A stretch of DNA of 7,024 nucleotides from Bacteroidales bacterium (GTDB taxonomy: Bacteria; Bacteroidota; Bacteroidia; Bacteroidales; GCA-2748055): positions 1 through 7,024 of the forward strand of contig JANTFK010000172.1 of the NCBI GenBank assembly GCA_024763595.1, written 5' to 3'. A program made the translations under genes and the position numbers. Numbering within the stretch: the stretch's first letter is position 1; the number at the start of each line of letters is the position of its first letter. Below are positions 1 to 5,459 of this stretch, piece by piece. Under the pieces are notes generated by a model. It was not told the origin of the DNA, searched no databases, and saw only the letters and a list, made by a program, of their open reading frames with translations.

Positions 1-281
1 ATCAAATCTATGAAACAACCTCGTTTATAATCACAACCAATAAATCACCCGCAGAATGGGCCAGGTCCGTTGATGACGAGACACTGGCTACAGCCCTGTT
101 GGACAGGTTGCTATACAAATGCCAGTTGATCCAGCTTCAAGGTAAAAGCTACAGAATGCAAAACCGACAGACAATCTTTTAGTAGTATATGAAGGGTTAT
201 AAAAAAATAGAAATACTTTTACCAAGTCACTGCAGTGTTGTTCCCAAATTTACTGCAGTTCATTTTCCCGAAATCAATGCA
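1..281 (+). mobile_element. Right-hand portion of an IS21-family insertion sequence
   Basis: The istB tail is followed by about 50 AT-rich bases and then by near-tandem repeats beginning at 229 and 252, with a weaker copy at 276. IS21 elements carry several transposase-binding repeats just inside each end and finish with CA. Candidate ends here are the CA at 275-276 or at 280-281, so the right boundary is uncertain by tens of bases. If the third repeat belongs to the element, the end is nearer 300. The left end and any target-site duplication lie outside the window. Confidence 0.65.
3..182 (+). CDS. istB: IS21-family transposition helper ATPase IstB, C-terminal end (partial)
   Basis: Reading from base 3 gives 59 codons open to the left edge, ending in TAG at 180-182. 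The peptide contains SFIITTNKSPAEWA, then ATALLDRLLYKCQLIQLQG, and finishes GKSYRMQNRQTIF. This is the typical end of IstB, the AAA+ ATPase that helps the IS21 transposase (IstA) assemble and choose targets. The ITTNK stretch matches the sensor-1 region and ATALLDRL the region around the arginine finger. The Walker motifs and the whole istA gene would lie left of the window. Sequence resembling an IS21 right end follows 47 bases later, which supports the call. Whether the complete element is intact cannot be judged. The assignment rests on recognised family motifs, not on a database search. Confidence 0.86.
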   Translation, partial: QIYETTSFIITTNKSPAEWARSVDDETLATALLDRLLYKCQLIQLQGKSYRMQNRQTIF

Positions 282-299
282 TTTCTTTTTCCTGTTTAC
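229..299 (+). repeat. Tandem degenerate repeats at the IS21 right end
   Basis: Three copies lie head to tail, 23-24 bases apart. The first starts ACTGCAGTGTTGTTCCCAAA (229), the second ACTGCAGTTCATTTTCCCGA (252), and a weaker third AATGCATTTCTTTTTCCTG (276). Copies two and three agree at 15 of 19 positions. Copies one and two share the first eight bases plus a TTCCC block, with one base of gap. The spacing and placement after istB fit IstA-binding repeats of IS21 ends. That role is inferred. Confidence 0.6.
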
Positions 300-378
300 G
301 ACAATGGTAGTTTTCTTCCATTCTTTTCAATATCCATCAGTATGTTGTATTTCATCAGGAAATGTTACTGCCATTTTT

Positions 379-1107
379 TTAAGTTTTACTTTCAGTCTTA
401 CCAAAGGTTTTTGACCACAGTTCCATGGCATTTACCCGGGAGCGGTCAGTGACGGCAATATATTTTTTGAATGAACGGAAATCAACGTGACCTGTCATTG
501 ACATGATGACCTCTGGTCTTACTCCATTGATGAGGTTCTGGGTGATGAAAAAGCGCCTACCGTGGTGGCTGCTCATAATTTCATATTTCTTCAAATCTTC
601 TGGAAATTCTTTGTTCCCACGGTAACTGGTCTTCACGAAAGGTTGATGGATGCCGACATGCTTGCACAATTTTTTGATATAATCATTATATTTTTTGTTG
701 CTGATGCTAATGGTTGAGGTATCGAAGTTGCATGCGTTGAGAATGTCCTTTGAGTTATCGTTTAAAGGGATTTGGAGTTTCTGGCGTGTTTTAGTACTAT
801 TCATAAATATGTGGTTGTCACGGATATGGTTCTTGCGGATTTTGATGACATCCGAGTACCTCAATCCTGTAGCACATTGAAGAACGAACAACTTTCTCAC
901 CTTCTCAAGCCTCTCATTTTCCACCTTGTTTAATAGCAACCTATATTCATCGGGTTCAAGTGTAACCAGAGCAGGAACGGGTTTGCTCCGAATCTTGAAT
1001 TTCTTGTATGATCTATTCACTGGCAGCCCTCGGTCTTGCTGACCATTTAAGAGGATCCTCAAGGTTTGTAGGTTCTTCAAAATGGTGCTGTCAGCAAAAG
1101 GTATCAT
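379..1107 (-). pseudogene. Tyrosine recombinase, C-terminal catalytic fragment (downstream of premature stop)
   Basis: This 242-codon open frame holds the end of the core-binding domain (residues about 1-40) and the whole catalytic domain of a Bacteroidota-type tyrosine recombinase, which cuts and rejoins DNA at attachment sites. Visible catalytic residues are Arg83 in CATGLRYSDV, a Lys in the TKTRQKLQIPL hairpin (Lys106 most likely), His181 and Arg184 in SSHHGRRFF, His207 in MTGHVDF and nucleophile Tyr216 in FKKYIAV. It is in the same frame as the upstream fragment at 1132-1662, separated only by one TAA and eight further codons, so the two are one gene of about 426 codons, a normal family length. 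The ATG at 1105-1107 lies within the core-binding domain, so a protein starting there would lack arm-binding and most core-binding functions. Residues 22-24 (Gly-Gln-Gln) sit where relatives usually have Trp-Ala, a second sign of damage. Confidence 0.88.
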
Positions 1108-1131
1108 CTCAACCTCATCGCTATCTTTTAC

Positions 1132-1134
1132 TTA
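1132..1134 (-). other. Premature in-frame stop codon inside the recombinase
   Basis: On the - strand the frame reads T-I-T-R, TAA, V-K-D-S-D-E-V-E, M-I-P-F-A-D-S-T-I. The distance between the upstream fragment's stop and the downstream fragment's ATG is exactly eight codons, so no frameshift is needed, only a nonsense change. The surrounding residues are typical of the loop before the last helix of the core-binding domain. One substitution, for example from GAA or AAA, would explain it. Confidence 0.85.
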
Positions 1135-1662
1135 CCTTGTAATTGTGAGTGCTGAGAGGCAGTTCTCGAATTTTTCAAAGAAGGTCAGGTCGATTTGACT
1201 CAGAGCAATTTTTCCACCACGGTCTTTCTCGAATTCCAATAGATGAGTTTTAAGGGTCTTGAAATCCTTAATGCCGTTTCGGGTCATGGACTTCTCTTTT
1301 ACGGATAGGAACTCATCATAGATACCAAAGAAGTCCTGTGTGATAGGTGAATATAGTTCCAAATACCGTTGTTTGATTTCGGGTAACTGGAAACGACCCC
1401 GTAAAGTTAATTCAGCAATGATTTTATTTACTTTTTCCAGTTCAACCAATAGCGTTTTATTGATGGTGCTATAGTCACTTGATCTGCCACGAATCACGGA
1501 CTGGCTTTTTGCACTCCAACTTTTTGCTTTGATCTTGATATTGGTTGGAATTCGAACTGTACGTTTTTTTTCGCCACTGCGGGACACACTGCATTCCACG
1601 TAAACGGTGCACATTCCTGCCCAGTTTGATTTTGTGGCTTCTATCATTAGTCTTGTGTTCAT
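1132..1662 (-). pseudogene. Tyrosine recombinase, N-terminal fragment ending at in-frame TAA
   Basis: This 176-codon frame is the front of the recombinase whose catalytic part lies at 379-1107. Residues about 5-55 look like the small arm-type DNA-binding beta domain of Bacteroidota integrases (a beta hairpin around SGEKKRTVRIP followed by a Lys/Trp-rich strand). Residues about 64-105 form a helical linker. From about residue 108 (DFFGIYDEFLSVKEKSM) starts the SAM-like core-binding domain, interrupted after SALTITR by TAA. Without the catalytic residues this fragment cannot recombine DNA. It could at most bind arm sites. The ATG at 1660-1662 is the natural start. The upstream region is AT-rich with no clear Bacteroidota -33/-7 promoter. 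The gene is probably the relic of an integrative element or prophage. A sequencing error at the stop remains possible. Confidence 0.85.
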
Positions 1663-1663
1663 A

Positions 1664-1776
1664 TCTAACTATATTCTAACTTAGTACATGTAAATATGCG
1701 TAAATTGATTAGATAAGGTTTTAATTAAGACTTATATACAGGTGGTTAGCGGGGTTCAGATGATAGAGTTAGAATA
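1664..1776. repeat. TCTAACT direct and inverted repeats upstream of the recombinase
   Basis: TCTAACT occurs at 1664-1670 and again at 1675-1681, 11 bases apart, about one helical turn. The longer form TATTCTAACT (1672-1681) has a perfect inverted copy AGTTAGAATA at 1767-1776. A partial inverted copy, ATTAGATA, lies at 1708-1715. Short repeats like these beside an integrase gene often serve as arm-type binding sites. That function is an inference. Confidence 0.4.
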
Positions 1777-1802
1777 CGGTCTTCCACCCGGTTGAAAAAC
1801 AG

Positions 1803-1832
1803 AACCCCTTGATTTTAAACGGTCAGGGGGTT
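1803..1832. other. Strong hairpin, possible terminator or attachment-site relic
   Basis: AACCCCTTGA (1803-1812) pairs over all ten positions, with one G-T wobble, with TCAGGGGGTT (1823-1832) around a 10-base loop. On the + strand it is followed by TACGTTTTATT, and on the - strand by CTGTTTTTC, so neither side gives a classic uninterrupted T tract. It may be a weak terminator or part of the integration site of the degraded element. Confidence 0.45.
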
Positions 1833-1886
1833 TACGTTTTATTCTCCGTAGTATTCCCTGATGCAGTAGGCATATTTATGATTTGT

Positions 1887-1925
1887 GGTGGGTTCGCATA
1901 TTTATGGCGGGTTACCATATTTTTT
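1887..1925 (+). repeat. Pair of 19-base direct repeats, 20-base period
   Basis: GGTGGGTTCGCATATTTAT (1887-1905) and GGCGGGTTACCATATTTTT (1907-1925) agree at 15 of 19 positions. A further CATATTTAT core sits at 1871-1879. The 20-base period is close to two helical turns, which would place bound proteins on one face of the DNA. They lie 67-105 bases upstream of the oxidoreductase start and could be an operator or the end of a mobile element. Confidence 0.45.
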
Positions 1926-1991
1926 GTAGTTTCACTTTCTGTTTGCCTGACGGGCAAGATTTATGCTATATACTTCATAAAATTTTTAAAG

Positions 1992-3134
1992 ATGCAAAAG
2001 ATAAAATTCGGAATTATCGGACTGGGCCTCATGGGAAGGGAATTTGCAAGTGCAGCTGCCAGATGGCTCCATCTGCCGGGTATGGAAATACAACCTGAGA
2101 TCGTTGCCATATGTGACACTTCAAAAGCAATGTTCTCCTGGTACGAGGATCATATCCCCACGATTAAACAGCGTGTGACCGATTACAGGGAGTTGCTGGC
2201 CAATAAAGAAGTGGAGGCTGTCTACTGTGCGGTTCCCCATCATCTCCACAGGGAGATCTACTGTGCGATTATTGAATCCGGGAAGCACTTGATGGCTGAA
2301 AAGCCCTTTGGTATTGACAGGGAGGCTAATGATGCAATCATCCGGTGCATCCAGGACCATCCCGGGGTTTTTGTACGGTGCTCTTCTGAATTTCCTTTTT
2401 TCCCGGCAGCACAAAAGATAGGTCATATGATTGATCAGGAAGAATTTGGACAGATCATAGAGGTGAACGGCGGGTTCCTGCACTCCAGTGACATGGATCC
2501 TGAAAAGGCGATCAACTGGAAAAGAATGATCGAGTTCAACGGGGAGTACGGGTCCATGGGTGATCTGGGTATGCATGTCTGTCACATTCCCTTCAGGGCC
2601 GGCTGGCAGATTCATAATGTGCGGGCCGTTCTTTCCAATATCATCACAGAACGGCCGGATGGTAAAGGAGGAACCGCTGCCTGTAAGACCTGGGATAATG
2701 CAACCCTGTTGTGTGAAGCATCGGACAGCAGCGGGTTGTCGCATTTCCCGCTTACACTGAAAACGCAGCGTATTGCTCCCGGGGAGAAGAATACCTGGTA
2801 TATCGAGATCCTGGGTACCCGGAAATCGGCCCGTTTTTCCACCAAAAATCCAAAACGGTTAAGTATACTGGAGTATAACGGGGGTGAACAGATCTGGCAG
2901 CAGATCGATATGGGTCAGGAGACAGCCTTCAAGTCGGTAACCGGGGGGATATTTGAATTTGGCTTTTCTGATGCCATGCTTCAGATGTGGGCAGCGTTTT
3001 TATATGAATTGCAGCATGGACAACCGCTTCACAGGTTTGCCGGATGCGCTACGCCTGCCGAAACAGCCATGAGTCACCGCCTCTTTACGGCCGCACTCAA
3101 ATCATTTGCCGGGAATCGTGTCATTGAATTGTAG
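1992..3134 (+). CDS. Gfo/Idh/MocA-family NAD(P)-dependent oxidoreductase
   Basis: Predicted cytoplasmic sugar or polyol dehydrogenase of 380 residues, a usual family length. The Rossmann fold opens with KFGIIGLGLMG (dinucleotide loop Gly10-x-Gly12-x-x-Gly15), continues to AICDTS at the end of beta 2, and carries the family EKP motif at 103-105, whose Lys is normally catalytic. GSMGDLGMHVCHIP (188-200) contains Asp191 and His195, the positions used for proton transfer in relatives. The start at 1992 is chosen because the fold begins at residue 4. The 61 codons open upstream to 1809 are hydrophobic and overlap the hairpin. No Shine-Dalgarno is evident. The gene stands alone on the + strand and ends one base before the stop of the convergent propeller gene. 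The substrate is unknown, but the neighbours suggest a shared carbohydrate pathway. Confidence 0.9.
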   Translation: MQKIKFGIIGLGLMGREFASAAARWLHLPGMEIQPEIVAICDTSKAMFSWYEDHIPTIKQRVTDYRELLANKEVEAVYCAVPHHLHREIYCAIIESGKHLMAEKPFGIDREANDAIIRCIQDHPGVFVRCSSEFPFFPAAQKIGHMIDQEEFGQIIEVNGGFLHSSDMDPEKAINWKRMIEFNGEYGSMGDLGMHVCHIPFRAGWQIHNVRAVLSNIITERPDGKGGTAACKTWDNATLLCEASDSSGLSHFPLTLKTQRIAPGEKNTWYIEILGTRKSARFSTKNPKRLSILEYNGGEQIWQQIDMGQETAFKSVTGGIFEFGFSDAMLQMWAAFLYELQHGQPLHRFAGCATPAETAMSHRLFTAALKSFAGNRVIEL

Positions 3135-3135
3135 C

Positions 3136-4620
3136 CTATTTAAATCTCAGGCTGTAGAGATCGGCATCTTTCATTACAAAACGCAATCGTACGGTTTTAT
3201 CCTGTAGCTGTTCCAGTCCCGGGTTTCCCTTCCAGGTAACCTTTTTTTCAATTTCGTTACCGATGAGCTCTGCTGCATTTTCCAGCTCAAAACCAGCCAC
3301 AGCTGCTCCCTGTTGATCCTGGATCTCCACCTTGATAAAGCCGGCTGCCGATGTTGCAAAATTGAGCAGCAGCGTGTCGCCGGAGAAGCGGAATGGCCTG
3401 GTAATCATCTCACCCCCTTTATAAGGTGCCCGGACCGATGTGAAACCATCGATACGTAAAGTATACCTGTGAATATGAGAGGTGGGCTGTGCGTAATTCT
3501 GGTTTACATAAAGCGACATTTCTGCGGGACCTGTCTGTACCACGTTCAGTACAGGATAGTTTGAACGTGACACCCAGTTCTGAAGACCGATTCCGGGGCG
3601 GAGAAAGCCCTCCATAAAAGTCCGGTCGTATTTATTACCGCCTCTGGATGTCATCAAAACAGCATCGGAGCAATCATGAAAATATTTGGGATTTACATTC
3701 AATTCCCGGGCCTGTTCATCTGTGAGTACCTGGCGATCGGGCATAAACCTGGCGGCAGTGGCAATATAAATATGTGGGGCCCTGAAATAGGGATGGGTCT
3801 GGTTTGTATATAAATGTTCGTGCGGCGTCTCCCCAAAGTCCATTTGTACAGGATCGCTCCAGTGGATAAAGTCTTTTGAAGTGGTTCTGCTGACCGTTCT
3901 GAATCCCTTATATCCATTACCACTCCAGGTGCGGAAATAACAAAGATACATATCTTCACTTTGTGACCAGAAAACAACGTTCTGGGAATCAAAAGCCCCT
4001 TTGGTAATCAGGGGTTCGTCCGATACTTTTTTCCAGTGAATTCCATCCGCTGAGACAAACCCTGCCAGTCCGGATGACCCCGTACCGGCCACCGCTTTAT
4101 ACTTCGCTTCCGCAGGAATACCAGGCCTGGTATCCAGGAAAGGGCTGAAATTATGGCTGAAAGGAGCATCATTGGCCAGAATAACATTGTTGTTAAAAGT
4201 TCCTGATATTTCATAAATACCGATATCCGGCTTTTCCCAGTTGATGCCATCTTCGGATTCAGCATAGCAGGTTGTTTCGACCGTACTACCATCTTTACCG
4301 GCCTGTGGGAGACCCCTGTAATAGAGCCGGTACCGGGAACGCTCTTTGATGATGGTGGAATAACCACAGAAAGGTCCTTCCCACGAATTATCGAAAAGGA
4401 GGACCGTGCCTGCATCTTTTGGCTCATGAAGGATGAGTTCAGCTCCTTTTAGCTCTTCAATCAGAAAATGATCCACGAACAGTTCCAGCCGTGAACCAAT
4501 ATTCATGAATGCCTGTCCGGAGCTCCCGGATATTTGCGCATGCACCGGTATCATGGTTAACAGCAGAAACAGCGGAAGGCTCTGTCCGGTTATTTTTCCA
4601 ATGGTAAATTTCTCTTTCAT
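3136..4620 (-). CDS. Exported beta-propeller protein, GH32/GH43-like fold
   Basis: A 494-residue protein starting with a basic N-terminus, a hydrophobic core (PLFLLLTMIPV) and a likely signal peptidase I site at VHA/Q (residues 28/29). No lipobox Cys is present, so it is probably periplasmic or secreted. The mature part resembles a family common in Bacteroidota, Planctomycetota and Verrucomicrobiota that starts SRLELFVDHFLIE (43-55) and repeats a propeller-blade motif: SEDGINW (122-128), SADGIHW (190-196) and SKDFIHW (248-254). Such repeats are typical of five-bladed propellers related to glycoside hydrolases of families 32 and 43. From about residue 400 there is a beta-rich C-terminal domain (GGEMITRPF, LLLNFATSAAG, VEIQD, KDADLYSLRF). 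Candidate acids include Asp50, Asp211 and Glu268, but none can be assigned a catalytic role here. It is the last gene of the operon, 35 bases after the dehydrogenase. Hydrolase activity and substrate are inferred. Confidence 0.8.
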   Translation of the reverse strand: MKEKFTIGKITGQSLPLFLLLTMIPVHAQISGSSGQAFMNIGSRLELFVDHFLIEELKGAELILHEPKDAGTVLLFDNSWEGPFCGYSTIIKERSRYRLYYRGLPQAGKDGSTVETTCYAESEDGINWEKPDIGIYEISGTFNNNVILANDAPFSHNFSPFLDTRPGIPAEAKYKAVAGTGSSGLAGFVSADGIHWKKVSDEPLITKGAFDSQNVVFWSQSEDMYLCYFRTWSGNGYKGFRTVSRTTSKDFIHWSDPVQMDFGETPHEHLYTNQTHPYFRAPHIYIATAARFMPDRQVLTDEQARELNVNPKYFHDCSDAVLMTSRGGNKYDRTFMEGFLRPGIGLQNWVSRSNYPVLNVVQTGPAEMSLYVNQNYAQPTSHIHRYTLRIDGFTSVRAPYKGGEMITRPFRFSGDTLLLNFATSAAGFIKVEIQDQQGAAVAGFELENAAELIGNEIEKKVTWKGNPGLEQLQDKTVRLRFVMKDADLYSLRFK

Positions 4621-4655
4621 ATTACTTTGATTTTTTGTTTAACACCAGGCGCGGA

Positions 4656-5432
4656 TCAGGCATGCATCCCGCCATCCATCAAGATGTTTTCGCCATTGAT
4701 GTAAGCCGATGCATCTGAAGCCAGCAGCACAGCAAGTCCTTTGATATCATCGTTATTGGCCATCCGTCCAACGGGGACTTTTTTGTTATAATTCTCCACA
4801 AACTGTTTGGGTTGATTATTGAAAAGCCCACCCGGACTGATGCAATTTACACGGATCTTTTTATCTGCCATCATGCGTGCCATGAAGCGGGTTAAATTGA
4901 TCATTCCTCCCCGGTGGAAGAAATAGTCGGGCGGCATATCACCCATACCGGTCCCTTCATAATTGGAGAGGTCCGGGCCATACATACCCATCATGGAGCT
5001 GATATTGACAATACTTCCGCCACCGCCAGCTGCTATCAGGTCGGTCATCTCACGTAGTATATCCATCATACCTGTGGCATTGACACGCATGGATGCTGCA
5101 AAATCTTCCAGGGGTGCATGGTAGCCTTTCATGGGCCGGCTGACCGCATTATTGACAAAAACATGCAATACTCCGAATTCTTCCTTTATTTGCTTCTTCA
5201 GCTTCATGACTGAATCGTGGTCTGCCTGGTCAACCTGCATGGCATGGACATCCAGACCCGCTGCCCTGAATTTCCCTGCAAGCTTTTTACCTGCCTCCAG
5301 GTCCCTGGAAGCAGTTATTACCGTACCATCAGCTTCTGCCAGTCCTTCGACAATACATCTGCCATACAGACCGGCTCCACCGGTAACCAGGATAACTTTG
5401 CCTTTTAGACTCAGCAGTTCATTTACATGCAT
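4656..5432 (-). CDS. Short-chain dehydrogenase/reductase with Lys-to-Arg change in the active site
   Basis: A 258-residue classical SDR, normally an NAD(P)-dependent alcohol or sugar oxidoreductase in the cytoplasm. Visible motifs are the dinucleotide loop TGGAGLYG (17-24), NNAVS (94-98), Asn118 in VNATG, the catalytic Ser in IVNISSMMG (Ser146), Tyr170, and the C-terminal IRVNCISPGG and INGENILMDGG. The expected YxxxK is Tyr170-Phe-Phe-His-Arg174, so the catalytic Lys is Arg (codon CGG, 4911-4913). Between Ser146 and Tyr170 are 23 residues instead of the usual 12, an insertion containing YGPDLSNYEGTGMG that seems characteristic of a subgroup. The gene lies 27 bases after the oxidoreductase at 5460-6380 and 35 bases before the propeller gene, so the three are probably one transcript. 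It resembles gluconate or ketogluconate dehydrogenases in general form, but the substrate is not predictable. Confidence 0.9.
   Translation of the reverse strand: MHVNELLSLKGKVILVTGGAGLYGRCIVEGLAEADGTVITASRDLEAGKKLAGKFRAAGLDVHAMQVDQADHDSVMKLKKQIKEEFGVLHVFVNNAVSRPMKGYHAPLEDFAASMRVNATGMMDILREMTDLIAAGGGGSIVNISSMMGMYGPDLSNYEGTGMGDMPPDYFFHRGGMINLTRFMARMMADKKIRVNCISPGGLFNNQPKQFVENYNKKVPVGRMANNDDIKGLAVLLASDASAYINGENILMDGGMHA
4911..4913 (-). other. Arg174 codon at the SDR catalytic Lys position
   Basis: On the - strand the bases encode D-Y-F-F-H-R-G-G-M-I-N-L-T-R, aligning with the usual YxxxK-G-G-x-I-N-L-T-R. CGG differs from either Lys codon by at least two bases, so a single sequencing error does not explain it. 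Confidence 0.85.
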
Positions 5433-5459
5433 GATTTTTCGTTTAGATGTTTTTTTGCA

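Larger units (their letters stand above)
1663..1991. other. Gene-free region between recombinase and oxidoreductase
   Basis: No convincing gene lies here. The frame of the next gene stays open leftwards to 1809, but that stretch encodes a hydrophobic peptide unlike the family N-terminus. The region contains TCTAACT repeats next to the recombinase start, a 10-bp hairpin at 1803-1832, two 19-base direct repeats at 1887-1925, and a short perfect inverted repeat TTGCC/GGCAA at 1943-1957. No tRNA could be folded from it. The attachment site of the lost element and the promoter of the oxidoreductase gene are expected here, but neither can be fixed. Confidence 0.6.

Noticed and set aside
189..452. 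Open frame of 87 codons on the + strand after istB
   Set aside because: It runs across the IS-end repeats and into the antisense of the recombinase end. The composition is unlike a protein and no family features are seen.
1120..1140. AGGTAAGT at the recombinase break as an intron donor or a recoded stop
   Set aside because: The resemblance to a eukaryotic splice donor is coincidental in a bacterial sequence. No group I or II intron structure and no read-through context is visible, so a plain nonsense change is simpler.
1741..1795. Possible tRNA 3' end as integration target (GGGGTTCAGAT, GTCTTCCACC)
   Set aside because: No T-arm with a paired five-base stem and a TTC-x-A loop could be formed, and no acceptor partner strand was found.
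1942..1976. Bacteroidota-type promoter (TTTG and a TA-rich -7 box) before the oxidoreductase
   Set aside because: The spacing between TTTG at 1942-1945 and TATACTTC at 1969-1976 is 23 bases, too long, and the -7 match is partial.
1809..1991. N-terminal extension of 61 residues, hydrophobic, for the + strand oxidoreductase
   Set aside because: The Rossmann fold starts right after the ATG at 1992. The upstream part covers the hairpin arm and the direct repeats and resembles no known domain.
2121..2744. 207-codon open frame on the - strand inside the + strand oxidoreductase
   Set aside because: It is antisense to a well-supported Gfo/Idh/MocA gene and shows no recognisable domain.
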